DNA of 64,000 nt from Siphonodentalium dalli (taxonomy: Eukaryota > Mollusca > Scaphopoda > Gadilida > Siphonodentaliidae), in assembly GCA_032622095.1 (NCBI GenBank), contig CP136069.1, positions 84,838,958 through 84,902,957 of the forward strand, read 5' to 3'. The notes under the pieces were generated by a model. That model did no database searches. It saw only the letters and a list, made by a program, of their open reading frames with translations, and was not told where the DNA came from. Both the position numbers and the translations under genes were made by a program. Numbering within the stretch: the stretch's first letter is position 1; every line of letters begins with the position of its first letter. Positions 33,409-45,225 of the stretch are shown in pieces.

Positions 33409-33525
33409 TAACCCTTTCATGATGGGAGCTGCCCTGGTGCAGCATTAAAGACCCTGTGCCAGTGTATTCTCTTATATAATGTTGAGTCTCCCATAAAAAG
33501 GAGCATCGCATATATAAGAGAATTA
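33408..33525. mobile_element. TTAA MITE family A, truncated
   Basis: TTAACCCTTTCATGATGGGA start, one hairpin, then loss of the element after AAGAGAATTAATGAG. It lies immediately beside the VNTR. Confidence 0.75.
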
Positions 33526-34456
33526 ATGAGAAACCTTCAGTGATAAGCCATATATAGTTGTTGTAATAATTTGAAGGATTAGTTGTTTTAATGGAATTAA
33601 GAGTTGGTCATTCATGAAACCAATATATTTTATATTCTATAATTACAATCATGGGTATATAATATATGATCTTGAGCGCGTTACCATTTCTGACATTGGT
33701 TTTCTTGTACAAACTGTTCTCCCAACCACATATCAGCTGCAGTGGTAGGGGACACATATTAGGCTCAATCAGTACAGCAGGTAGGAATGCCATGGCCTCA
33801 GTAGATACATTTTAGATGAGTTTACTATTTACTGTGTATTTTGATTCATCATTATCGTAATTATTTACTTCCATGAGTTATAGACAAGGAAGAAAAACAC
33901 AAATAATCACACAGTTGTACTTTGACAAGAAGCAAGACAGGAGAAAGGAAAAAAAGTTTCTTATCGGAGAACATAGTAAAAAATTATCACACAAAACTTA
34001 TAGGAATGTAACGAGAAAGTCATCTAATCATCTCGAGTTGTAAGGGGAACATAAAAAGTTGCTCACTTCACCCTGTCAGTAGATTACGTTACCAATTAGC
34101 AGCGAGACTGATGAGTATCGTGGGATCACATGACAATTAATACAGGTATGTTTAGTGTGTACAGGTAAAACTCACCTGATCTCGCGACCTGAAGCCTGTT
34201 ATAAAATGCAGCAGCAATTAGAACTGCTTTCCCCATGAGAACTACTGTTTCGACGGTAGATTCTCAGGCCATATGGTGCAGAGACACTGGACCACATACA
34301 GGTATGAGACTTCACACCACCTCACCTGGGGACTGGGGGGGGGGGGGTCAATCTTATGAAACGTGATTAATGATTATGTACATCATTATGCAAGCCTGTT
34401 ATGATATATGACGAGTATGAGAGATACACATTTAGACTTCAATAACAAAATGTAAT
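33526..34456. other. non-coding unique region of the duplicated block
   Basis: No recognisable gene. A poly-G tract near 34335 differs in length between the copies. Confidence 0.4.
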
Positions 34457-34703
34457 TTAACCCTTTCAGTGCCAGGGGCCGATCTCATCGGCCCTAAACC
34501 TACAAAATAAGTCTGTTAAAGAATATAAGAATAAATTATTAAAATTGTAAAAAATTGTAAAAAAAAAAAAATAAAAATTGTTAGGCCAATGCATTATCTT
34601 ATATATGCGAGGCGACCTATGGTCGACTCGCATATATAAGAGAATGCATTGGCACAGGGTATATGGGTTGATACAAAAATCGACCTGGCACTCAAAGGAT
34701 TAA
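34457..34703. mobile_element. TTAA MITE family B carrying the family-A hairpin core
   Basis: TTAA at 34457-34460 and 34700-34703. Ends CCCTTTCAGTGCCAGG and CCTGGCACTCAAAGGA belong to family B. The interior from ATTGTTAGGCCAATGCATTA to GCATTGGCACAGGGT is the second hairpin of family A. An AT-rich GTTAAAGAATATAAG stretch precedes it. This is a mosaic element. Confidence 0.82.
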
Positions 34704-34912
34704 TAATACAAGTGTGGGATAATTCTAGTTGCCTTTCTGTAGTGAAAATTTTCATATAGCTGGACTGTACATTTCACTTCAGATTCAATAATCCATGGCA
34801 GATATATTTTCCCCAGACAGCTGGATGGATGGCTAGACAGTCAATCGAATGTACCCCCATTTTTCCTCGAGATTTCTGAGATAGTATAAAAGTTTGTCAC
34901 ATAAGAGTCACC

Positions 34913-35119
34913 TTAACTCTGTGCCAATGTATTCTCTTATATATGCAAGTCTCCCATAGGGAGCCTCGCATATATAACAATACACTGGCCTAACAATATT
35001 TACCTTGACCTTGTAAGCCAGTGAATTCTCTTATATGGGAGACTCGCATATATAAGAGAATGTACTGGGACAGGATCTTTAATACTGCATCAGCGCAGGT
35101 CCAACCATGAAAGGGTTAA
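34913..35119. mobile_element. TTAA MITE family A, left end shortened
   Basis: TTAACTCTGTGCCAATG joins TTAA directly to the first hairpin, without the usual terminal repeat. Linker, second hairpin and CCAACCATGAAAGGG with TTAA (35116-35119) follow. Confidence 0.8.
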
Positions 35120-35177
35120 CGTCCCAACTACAAATAATCATGTTTCTTTCTCAATTCTAATCATTCTTCACAATAGC

Positions 35178-35619
35178 AGACCTCAAAACATGGTGCTGGT
35201 CATTTGCAGAATGAGGTTCTCAGACGGGGAATTTAGCAGGCTAGCATCACCAAATTCATCCCCTGGGGATCATTCTAATTCTGCATGGCCTCATCTGCTA
35301 TGGGAGACGTGGACATAGATTTAAGATCCCAGATGGTGATGTGCACCCATTGGGCACATCGATTATGCATTGTGTCTTCTGCCAATTTGGGGATATAGAG
35401 AAACTGAACTAAAAAGAAAGAGAAACTCCAGTTTCTAAAGAAACTAAAAAAAAATTGTTAATTTGATAAGATACTTTACAGAAAAGATAAGGCCAAATCA
35501 GAATGTGGTCACCAGAGGGTGAATTTAGTGATACTAGCCTGCTGTGCTGGGTAGCATCACTAACTTCACCATCTGGGGACCTCATTCTGCAAATTTCCAG
35601 CACCATATTTGGAGGCCTG
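35178..35619. mobile_element. hAT-like MITE family G, sub-type with GGTGCTGG termini
   Basis: Termini CAGACCTCAAAACATGGTGC and GCACCATATTTGGAGGCCTG are complementary. Internal organisation is as in other family-G copies. Flanking octamers are similar (CTTCACAA / CCTCACAT) but not a secure duplication. Confidence 0.75.
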
Positions 35620-37147
35620 CCTCACATCTCAGTACTTTATTCAACAGTATGCAGATAAAACTTCAAGGCTGGGAAAGTTCAATCAATTTCTTTACTTTTA
35701 GCTCCACATTTAATTATATCCAACACACATGGGAAGTTAGATGAACTGTTTATGTGGCAGATAAGGCAGAGTGCACTGAAAGTATCTTACAGAGACCAGA
35801 CTGCCTTTAATTTGGTTTTATTACACTCAAAAAGTCAACAATCTTTATTAAATCTGACTTTCAGTAGATTATAGTGAAACAGTCCAGATTGATTTCACTT
35901 TTTCATTTCATAGTTCTTGAAATCACTTGATATCACCAGGAGTCATTAAACTCCAGCAGATCAGTGAATTTCCCTGGGGATGTGCTCATTTTTTGATAGG
36001 AAATAGATTTTACAATAAATGATTGATTGTTTGACAGTCTTTGTTTCCTGACTGATTGTTTTCATTAAAAACAATATTAAAAATCATAATGTTCTTGATG
36101 CCTGAAATTTGTTGAAATCAGTTGTGACTAGGTCTATGATGGTAGCTAATCAGCTGGGGCCCTGGTCTGTGATGGTTACTTATGGCAGCATAGATGGAAT
36201 AGTGATTGGACATTGACAGGTTTGAATGTCAGTCAAAAATGTTGAATCAACATTAACCCTTTTGTGACCATAACAGGGATAGATGGCCTGTTATTCCTGG
36301 ATCAAAACAGCAAAAAAATGGTACTGAAAGCTTACCAATGAAGACAGACAGATATAAAATAAATACGAAGAAGTCTCTTGGGATATGGAGTGATTGATTT
36401 TTTTTTTGATTTTTATAAGTCTGTTATGAATACACAGAGGTCAAGGATTTGTTTTTAAGTTTTCCCGGACACTGCATACGAATAATAACGATATTATATG
36501 ATACTAACCACAAGCGCGACGTGCGCGTTGGTGCTTATACCTTAGGTGCAGGTGAATGATGACGTACATAATAAAATTTGTCTATATTTTCTATAGCGAT
36601 CAGCCTAATTCTGGTGCATGTACGTTTTTTGTGAAATTGACACATGACTTCCAGTTAGCAACTGTCTGGAGATTGTTATATTGCAGAATCGCCAGTGGAC
36701 CAAGGATATGAAAATAAAATTGTCGACTTCACAACTTCCGAAGAATTCCCATGTAATTTTGAGATATTAGTTTCATTTATACCAATTTGGTTAGTTAGCT
36801 TTATAATGAAAACCAGAGAAGAAGTAATGGCATGGTTCATGACGTCATTTACGTCAAGTTGGCTTTGTGGGCCAGAATCCAGACAAGATTGCACAATCCA
36901 TGACAATACTTGTCATGTCGTCATGACAATACTTGTCATGTCGTCTCCACCCGGGCCATTGCATGCTGTTTATACACAAATTATTCTTAGCGCTATTTCA
37001 CCGGTAAAAAGCAAATTCGAGGCACAGCATGAGTGGTTGCTCCACTACGTGTCACATACGATTCATATTATTCAGTAATATATCTGAAAATTTTATTTCT
37101 AGTTACAATCCAGTGTTTATTCAATATTATTATGTACATGTAATTAT
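35620..37147. other. non-coding unique region of the duplicated block
   Basis: A 127-codon frame at 36695-37078 in copy 1 is broken by a 48-bp deletion in copy 2 and has no recognisable domain, so I do not treat it as a gene. Confidence 0.45.
36899..36945. repeat. short VNTR, unit about 23 bp
   Basis: CATGACAATACTTGTCATGT occurs twice here and three times at 56707-56775 in copy 2. Each unit is itself palindromic. Confidence 0.85.
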
Positions 37148-37188
37148 GTAATGCTGCACCAGAGCAGATCCCGTCATGAAAGGGTTAA
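37148..37188. mobile_element. TTAA MITE family A, right-end fragment
   Basis: TAATGCTGCACCAGAGCAGATCC...CATGAAAGGG closes with TTAA at 37185-37188; nothing else of the element remains. Confidence 0.65.
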
Positions 37189-37739
37189 TTTGTAGTGTGA
37201 ATATTTGAACAGAAATATATTTTACTGTTTTTGACTATATCTGTTTACACCATTTTGACTACAATTTGAAAAAGCTTAATACATCAATAAATTTTGAGTC
37301 CATTCAGGAAAACTGTATAGTTTATTCTTTCCATGAAGTCGGCATATTGTTTCCACAAAAATAAGAACTGTTCCAATGAATTTCATCCCAACTTCTTTGC
37401 GAGCGATGTTGCATATATAATATAATTCTAAAAGATCACAATACTATTGCAATTCACAGCTTCTTATCAGATTGGAACAGAACCCCAGACAGATAAAATT
37501 AAATGTATCAGTGCAAAAAATGAAAAATGTGAGATAAATATTACTATTCAATTTTATAAAACAGTTTACACTCACCAAAATGCAATACAAAGTTTCCAGA
37601 CAGAGGACAGAGAGACAGACTGCAGTATTAATACTAGGCAGCTGGTCTCTGCTGCAGATATAAACATACTGATGCATTATATAAAGATAGCGGACTAGTG
37701 CCTTGCTGGGAGTTTCTTACACAGTGTTCCTGGACACTG

Positions 37740-38082
37740 TTAACCCTTTCATGATGGGAGCAGTGCTGGTGCAGCATTAAAGATCCTGTGCCAGTGCATT
37801 CTCTTTTATATGCGAGTCTCCCTTCTTACACCGTGTTCCTGAACACTGTTAACCCTTTCATGACGGGAGCAGCGCTGGTGCAGCATTAACGATCCTGTAC
37901 CAGTGTATTCTCTTATATATGTGAGTTTCCCATATATAAGAGAATGCACTGGTTTACAAGATCAAGGTAAATATTGTTAGGACAATGCATTCTCTTATAT
38001 ATGCGATTCCCATATATAAAGAGAATGCATTGGCACAGGGTTTCCGCAAAATTTCAAGAAGCCCCAGTCATGAAAGAGCTAA
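37740..38082. mobile_element. TTAA MITE family A with duplicated left end
   Basis: A segment of about 109 bp comprising the flank TTCTTACACAGTGTTCC and the element's left end is repeated in tandem (starts 37714 and 37823). The rest of the element follows, to CATGAAAGAG plus CTAA. Confidence 0.82.
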
Positions 38083-38612
38083 TGAACATTTACAAATATT
38101 CATTTGTTCAATCATTCAATCTAACATCTATGAACATATTCATTTGATTTCTATTTTAATGCGATGTCTAATAGCTAAATTATAGTGTGAAAATTTGAAC
38201 AGAAATATAAGAATTTTTCAATAATGTTCACTCAAAATTTCTTCACAAGCAATGGTTTATACACGTTATACCATTCTACACAATCAAAATATTATATAAA
38301 TATTATTATTCAATTTAAAAAACAGATTTAAACTCACCAAAATGTGTTACAAAGTTTCCAGTTGGAGGACCCAGAGGGAGACAGCAGAGATATTTACTAG
38401 GCATCTGGTCTGCACCACTCATATAAACATACTGATGCATTCTGAGATAGCGGCTAGTACTCAGCTGGGAGTTTTCTTACACAATTTGCCAGCTTGTTGT
38501 GTGACACATTTTGAACATCTGTGCGTGCTTATCATTTTACTGATAAACAGTGCATTAAACTTGCATTTTAATTTATCTGGGGCTTGATGCCCAGACTCAT
38601 GTCATATTAACC
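38083..38612. other. non-coding, nothing recognised
   Basis: Short frames here (for example 38342-38587) match no family and differ little between copies. A TTTACTAGGCATCTGGTCT-type block echoes 37630-37650. Confidence 0.4.
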
Positions 38613-40050
38613 TAGTGATCTGCCTGCAACATCTCCACGATTAATTACTGCGTGTAAACACTTCTGGCACCCCCCAGCTGATTCTAGGTGATTACTTTTT
38701 GGGCCAATAAAGCTTTCTCAGGGCATATGCCGCTTTGTTTAAATGAAAAAAGTTTTCTTCATTTTTGACAAATCATAATATTAGTAATATTTCTGCATCA
38801 TTTCCATGATTAATTATTCCCTATATACATTTTTTGGACCCCAACAGATGCTGTTTTATTATGCTTTTTATGTAAATAGAGGATTCACTTTGAGACAGGT
38901 TTCATTTATATAGAGAGGAGGCACACAGCTCCATATTAAACATTAGTGAAATCAAAATTTTAAACAATTAAGGTCTTTCTTTTTTGAGAGGGGGAAACAC
39001 AGCTACATAACTATATGACATTTGCCGCCTTATTGAAATCAAAGTTTGAAACAAATAAGGTCTTTAATTTTTTTAGAAGTCATAATAATAGTAATATTTA
39101 TTAGTGATCTTCCTGTACATTCTCCATGATAAATTACTGCATGTAAACACTCTGGCACCAACCCCCCTCTCACCACCCGCTGATTCTAGGCGATTACTTT
39201 TTGTGTCAATAGAGCCTTTTCAGTTCTGATTCACTTCAAAACAGATTTATTTATATATGCCGCCTTGTTGAAATGAAAGTTTGAAACAAGTGCTTTCTGT
39301 TTTTGAGAAGTCATTAATTAGCAATCTGCCTGCACCATCGTCACGATTAATTACTGCTTATAGACACCTTTTCACCCCCAGCTGATTATAGTTGATTACT
39401 TTTTGGTTCTACAAAGTTCCGATTCACTTCAAAACAGGATTCCTTTGTATAAAGAGGGTTTCCATTTGTACAGGGAATAATTATGCTACCTTAGTGAAAT
39501 ATAAGTTTGAAACAAGGTCTTTCTTTTCGTAAAATGCCATAATAATGTTAAAATATTAATTAGTATTCTGCCTGCACAATATCTCCTAAAAAATTACTGC
39601 TTATAACACCTCCCGCTGATTCCAGTTTATAACTTTTTGGGTCGATAAAGTTCTGATTCAATTCAAAACAGGATTCCTTTGTATAAATATGGTTGAATAG
39701 CTCCATTTGTTCAGTGCATATGCCGTCAAATTTAAATAAAAGTTTGAAACAAGGTTTTTTCTTTTCAAGGAAGTCATAATAATGATAATATTAATTATTA
39801 ATCTACCTCTGCTAGCTCAACAATTAATTACTGCATATAAATAATTCTGGTACCCCCAGCTGATATTATTTTATTGCTACTTGGGTATTAAAATAAAGAG
39901 CTCTCAGTTCTAATTCCCTTCAAAACAGAATTCCTTTATATAAAGTGGGACTCATAGTTCCAGATTGTTTGGAACAAGGGCTCTCTTTCATAATGTCATA
40001 ATAATAATTAGTGATCTGCATGAACATCCCCTCGATTAATTACTGCTAAT
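38613..40050. repeat. degenerate satellite-like array, seven units
   Basis: A block of the form GTGATCTGCCTGCA..ATC, CACGATTAATTACTGC, CCCCAGCTGATTCTAG and GATTACTTTTTGGG recurs at about 38614, 38790, 39102, 39318, 39562, 39798 and 40010. Spacing is mostly 210-245 bp, with one short and one long interval. Units are diverged from each other but nearly identical between the two duplicated blocks. Confidence 0.85.
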
Positions 40051-40093
40051 AAACATGTATCATACCCCCCAGCTTATTCTTTTTGATTAACGT

Positions 40094-40280
40094 TTAACAC
40101 TTTGATGACTGCAGCTTCCTGAATTTTTGCAAAAACCCATAGGGAGCCTCGCATATATAAGAGAATGCATTGGCCTAACAATATTTACCTTGACCTTGAA
40201 AGCCAGTGCATTCTCTTATATATGTGAGGCTCCCTATGGACTTGCATATATAAGAGAATGCACTGGCACAAGATCTTTAA
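40094..40280. mobile_element. TTAA MITE family A, right end lost
   Basis: TTAACACTTTGATGACTG start; the first hairpin has lost one arm; linker and second hairpin are present. It ends at CACAAGATCTTTAAGG without the terminal repeat. Confidence 0.75.
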
Positions 40281-40631
40281 GGTGTTCCAAAGTGAATAAC
40301 GAATAATAACGTCAAAATAATTTATTTTCATGAATGTGATATCCAAATAGTCAGAAAACAGCGTCATTGTTATAAACTAATTACACGCAGTGACTACTAT
40401 TGGCGCAATCATTGTCGTAATGTTTAAGCACAATAATGATCGAGTCCTGAATAAAGTATAAATATTTATATTTGTGCGAAATTCAACCATTGTGCTCTCT
40501 GAAAAGGTACAGTTGATGTGTATGGAACTTTTGACAAGCTTAGTTCATTGCTACATTTTTCCAATGTGGATAGTGTTTGGATACTAACTGATTGGTTTTA
40601 ATCGATGAAATAAGTCCGCAATCTGTCTTTA

Positions 40632-40836
40632 CCCCTTCCATGATTGGAGCTTCCTGAAATTCAGCGAAAACCCTGTGCCAATGCATTCCCTTATATATGC
40701 GAGTTCCCCATAGGGAGCCTCGCATATATAAGAGAATACTTTGGCCTAACAATATTTGCTTGTAAGCCAGTGCATTCCCTTATATATGCGAGACTACCTA
40801 TCGGAGACTCGCATATATAAGAGAATGCATTGGCAC
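40632..40836. mobile_element. TTAA MITE family A, both ends degraded
   Basis: CCCCTTCCATGATTGGAGC start without a preceding TTAA. Both hairpins remain; sequence ends after GCATTGGCAC. Confidence 0.75.
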
Positions 40837-41003
40837 TCTGATGTACTTGAACAAAAACTAGTGAAAATATCTCATTTTACCTGATTTTACAAAAAAAAAT
40901 AGTTTAAAAAAAAGTTTAGTGATATTAAGGGAGAGTCAATTATTTCATTTATGAAAGTATACACTAGAATGTCCTATTATTCATTCGGAGGGGTGATTTG
41001 ATA

Positions 41004-41092
41004 TCCTATGGGAGCCTCGCAAATATAAGAGAATGCACTGGCACAGGATCTTTAATGCTGAACCAGCGCAGCTCCCGTCATGAAAGGGCTAA
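41004..41092. mobile_element. TTAA MITE family A, right-end fragment
   Basis: GGGAGCCTCGCAAATATAAG to GCTCCCGTCATGAAAGGG followed by CTAA; the left portion is absent. Confidence 0.7.
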
Positions 41093-41418
41093 AGAGCACT
41101 TTGGGAGGTTCAACACCCAGACAACAAACAAAAACTTTAACTCACACCTGTACACCCCACATCATTTATCTTTCTATCAACAACAGTTTTTAGCACATTC
41201 AAACTTTGTACCCAACATCATTTATCTTTTTATCAACCAGTGTTTTTATCACATTTGTATACCAGTATAATGAGGTGAAGTACAGTAACTGGTTATGTTC
41301 CTTCTGTCGGCACTGCATAGAATTGTTTGAAGCAGGAGCAGCGGAGGAGGGGGGATACAGGTGCACTTAACTGATGCCAATATGCAAAGTCCTAATATAC
41401 ATAGAGAAAAGTGCCCTT

Positions 41419-41654
41419 TTAACCCTATCCATACTAAATACTCATTGATGAGTAGTTATCCCATAGGAAATGTTCAGATAATAAGTTCAACTCATTATCT
41501 GAACATTTCCCTCCAATAAATAGGACTCCTTCTGCACTTTATAATCTGTCATCTGCTTACTTTTCTTGAAGACTCCTCCAGATGAATAGTAGGCAATTCC
41601 AATGTATACTTTTATAACCGAATGGGAGAATCCATTCAGTATAGAAAGGGTTAA
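41419..41654. mobile_element. TTAA MITE family D, full length
   Basis: TTAA at 41419-41422 and 41651-41654. Ends are CCCTATCCATACTAAATACT and CATTCAGTATAGAAAGGG. The internal hairpin is GGAAATGTTCAGATAATAAG with its complement. Confidence 0.85.
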
Positions 41655-41911
41655 CAGTTAACAGCTTCATCCCTTGTTTGAAGCAAGTGTGAAGAAATTA
41701 TCATTTCTTACCGGAATGACCATGTTACGATCAGAATAAATAGATTAAGAAATGCCTTGACATTTTAGTTTGGAATGTCCAGTTAGTTATCCATCAACCA
41801 TGACTGAATCGCCCTTAAAAGTTTATATTACTATAAAGGCTATAAACACTTTCTATTATATATCTATCCATGTCAAAGAAATTCCCACACACAGAAGACA
41901 GCTTCCTAAAC

Positions 41912-42239
41912 CACCCCTGGTCAAGTGGTCCTGCTAATATACTATGATGCTGGTGATCCTGCAGAATTACTATGATGTGGGTAGGGCAAACTGATGCCGT
42001 TACGAAAAAGTACCATTATTATTTCTGAAGTTGTAATTTTCATGGTGTTTGGCTAATCTGAGTGTATTGAGAAAAAATACTGCGTATGAACCATTCAAGA
42101 ATATATATATTTTTGAAAAATATAATAATGCCTGCGCTGGAGCCTGGAGTTTCTAAAATGACATGAAGAAACATCTTGATTAAAGTCGATTTTCAACAAC
42201 TATTACAACCAGTATTAATAATATTTCACAATAAATATG
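41912..42239. mobile_element. MITE family K (CACCCCTGGTC end), left part only
   Basis: Matches the first part of the complete copy at 61740-62262. It lacks the right arm: homology with copy 2 stops inside this element. Preceded by TAAAC (41907-41911). Confidence 0.75.
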
Positions 42240-43109
42240 ACCTCTCTATAAACTATGATATGTTTGAATCCAATTTCAGTCAATTTTTAATTAAAGCTAC
42301 AATGAGAAAACTGATTGATATATAGGTACCATATTAATAGATTTGTAATCCGTTCATTATATAAATCAACATCATCAAAAGCGCAATACATTTAAATTAT
42401 CATTTCAGGCTGATCTATAATCAATTATGTTAATCTGAGCTCAATATACATCCGTCCATACATCATTACATCAATTATATACGTATCTATGATTAGCTGT
42501 ATTATCTATTAGTATTTGCATTTTTGTCAATAAACTATCTATATGATAATTTGTTTACACACATATGAAGCAATGAACATAACATACTCAGCCAGTACCT
42601 CTACTCATTCTGGTATAACTACCTTACTCATATTTAAATTCGCGCAGTACTATTTTTTGGTCAGTTTTAAATTTGCGCACTTTAAATTCATGCACCTATC
42701 TTCGCGAATTCAAAACTGCCAAATATTTTTTCGAAAAATTAAGTCCTGTTCTGATGAAAGTTTCAGTTTAGTCATTTCTGAAGACACATGTGTATATTAA
42801 ACACGATCATAGCAGATTTACATCCTGTAGATCATAATTGTATCATCAGTTTGTTGCATTGATGGGTGTTTGTAAGCTCCAAATAATTATTATATTGAAA
42901 TAGTTAAGAAGTAGACATCAATGTAATGAACTCGAAAACAGAAAACCACAACCACGAAGGCAATTGACTTCAGAAAAATCAACACATGGCTGCGGGTTGT
43001 GATGACAGAAATATCTCATACTGTATGGTCAGTTTCCATGCCTGGAGCTTCCCTTTGTCATAATCCTACTGTTTCTTGTTCATTTCCATTTGAGTAGACC
43101 TTTACTCGT
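42240..43109. other. non-coding, nothing recognised
   Basis: AT-rich sequence present only after copy 1. No gene or known repeat seen. Confidence 0.4.
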
Positions 43110-43585
43110 TTAAAGTCCCACTTAATTTTTGAGTCACTGATTATTTTTTTTATAGTGACTTGATATACGGCTTTAATATTAAACAATCTATGCCATAAAA
43201 TATGATTAAAATACTATAATTCATCACTCGTTTAAACATCTATGTCTCAGAATATGCCCACAGAGAAATAGAAAACTGCTGAAGACTTCCCCCCTCTGAC
43301 ACCCAGAATGCAACATAATTCAAACTTTTTCAATGGAAGGGGAAGAACTCTATCTTTAATATATAGAGTTATTCCGTCTGCATTGAAAATAATACTGATT
43401 TTTACTTCAATCTTGAAGACAAAACAAGTTGGCAACTCAACAAAAACAACATGTCTACATTTTATTACACCGGATAAGTTGATAATACAATGTTTTGGAG
43501 CTTCATCTTTCAAATGGTATATAATATGACATAATTATATTTTATATAATGTAATCTGGGGGTCGAAAATTAAGTGGGCCTTTAA
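43110..43585. mobile_element. TTAA MITE family F, second copy
   Basis: TTAA at 43110-43113 and 43582-43585. Ends are AGTCCCACTTAATTTTTGAG and TCGAAAATTAAGTGGGCC. Longer than the copy at 31453 and different in the middle. Confidence 0.8.
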
Positions 43586-43767
43586 CCTATTGTTGTATCA
43601 GCAACTTTCATTGAACCATCATTATTGATACACAAAATCATCTGATTGGGAATATAAATTTTGTATTGCCACAATGCTTGGACATTTTCAAGTTTTACCC
43701 AGGTATAGTGTGACGACTCTATTATTAGATATCGCTAAATGATCAATTGTATTTGATCTTATCTGGG

Positions 43768-43904
43768 TTAACCCTTCCATGACTGGAGCTTCCGGAAAGT
43801 TTGCGAAAACCCTGTGCCAATGCATTCTCTTATATATGCGAGTCTCCCATAGGGAGCCTCGCATATATAAGAGAATACATTGGCCTAACAATATTTACCT
43901 TATT
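43768..43904. mobile_element. TTAA MITE family A, right half missing
   Basis: TTAACCCTTCCATGACTGGA, first hairpin complete, then the linker to AACAATATTTACCTT where it stops. Confidence 0.78.
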
Positions 43905-44203
43905 AAGATATAATGTGTTTTTTGATCAGTTAATCGCCTCATATTTCTGCATCATCGGAAAAATGCCAAAGTTGTTTTATCTCAGTGAGCCTTATTCAAT
44001 TTGTCCAGCTAGCCATAGTATGATGTTACTGCATTATTTTCCAGATTGTTCAGAAAGTACTCCAAGTTTATTGTAGAGTATGGAAAGGGCATACAATTAC
44101 ATGTCATAACTGACATGCTCCACTGACTAATGCTCCACTATGAAGATTTGGACTTTTATCCGTAAAAAAGGCAAGTAATCTTTCAGATTTTTCGCTTCTG
44201 ATT

Positions 44204-44516
44204 CATTCCATGATTGATTGGGGTTTAATGTCGCTTTCAGCAACAAAGGCCATATCACGACATTTCCACTTTTAGTGGTGGAGGAAATCTGCACATTTAC
44301 CGCTGATCTAACAGTGATTTCAATGGCTGATAGACTCGTGGACCATGTGTGGCAAACCACCGGCCATTGCCGAGTAACTGGCAACTCCACCAGATAACAA
44401 TTTTGAGTTACAATGTTCATGATGGAAACATGAGGATTTGAACCCTCATCACCAGCGCTGGAGGGCGAGAGGGCTTGGAGTTGTACCCCTAACCTACTGT
44501 GCCACCAAGGTCCCCT
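44204..44516 (-). mobile_element. tRNA-derived SINE
   Basis: On the minus strand a tRNA-like head has an A-box-like GGTGGCACAGTAGG and a B-box GGTTCAAATCC about 65 bp apart, the RNA polymerase III promoter layout. A body follows, ending GAAAGCGACATTAAACCCC and an AATCAATCA-type tail. That tail is familiar from SINEs of molluscs and other invertebrates. It would rely on a LINE for mobility. Confidence 0.75.
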
Positions 44517-44601
44517 CCTTGGGTCGAGGGCTGATCAATATAAATATATATTATTCTCAGGTCCATGCTTCCTACATGTACACTCTAAAATTATGAAATG
44601 A

Positions 44602-44871
44602 TTAACCCTGCCTTTCCTAAATGGATTGTCTTATCTGGTTGTAACAGTATATATTGGAATGGTCTATTATTCAATTGGAGGAGTGTTCAGGAAAAATTAG
44701 CAGAAGACAGACAGATGAAAGGATAGTACAATTGCAGACGGATTACCATTCATTTGTGGGAAATGTTCAGATAATAAATTCAACAATCCTATGGTCGTTT
44801 GTTGAACTTATTATTTGAACATTTCCTAAGGGAACTACTCATCAATGAGTATTTAGCATAGAAAGGGTGAA
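44602..44871. mobile_element. TTAA MITE family D, near full length
   Basis: TTAACCCTGCCTTTCC at the left. The hairpin arm GGGAAATGTTCAGATAATAA and complement lie in the middle. The right end GCATAGAAAGGG is followed by TGAA instead of TTAA. Confidence 0.8.
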
Positions 44872-45225
44872 ACAAATTGACAAAATTATGAACTGACTTC
44901 AAATTTCCACACTAAACACTCATTATTTAAACCGTATCTAGCTATATCAGGAAACAAAGCAATGAAGGCTATTTAATGTTAAATGCTGCAGGAAAAATGA
45001 GATGGTTTATAATTTTTATCATTTAAAAAATGAGTATCATATAGAGGATAGTGTTATTCAGTGTATATCGTTCATGAATGAGCGAGACAAATGTTTGCCG
45101 CAAGCAGAAATGAACATTTGTCTAGTTCACGAATGACATAATTTTCGGTATACACTCAAAAACACTAGATATTCTTTTTATTATTCGTGTTTCCAAAGAA
45201 ATTTTCCATTTACAATGATAAATAG

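Larger units (their letters stand above)
27921..42239. repeat. 14.3-kb duplicated block, copy 1
   Basis: Nearly identical and co-linear with 47835-62067, sharing the same MITEs, VNTRs and satellite array. Differences are scattered substitutions and indels. Probably the alternative haplotype of one locus. Confidence 0.97.

Noticed and set aside
36695-37078. 127-codon open frame
   Set aside because: No recognisable domain; copy 2 lacks 48 bp and gains a repeat unit in the same place, so it is not maintained.
12185-41092. Regular palindromes considered as CRISPR repeats or terminators
   Set aside because: They are dispersed, TTAA- or TA-bounded and lack spacers; the DNA is animal nuclear DNA.
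43247-43513. 88-codon frame on the minus strand
   Set aside because: Lies wholly inside a family-F TTAA element, has an overlapping frame on the other strand, and has no domain similarity.
44420-44516. Possible functional tRNA gene
   Set aside because: Only A- and B-box-like motifs are present; spacing and flanks do not allow a cloverleaf, and SINE body sequence follows.
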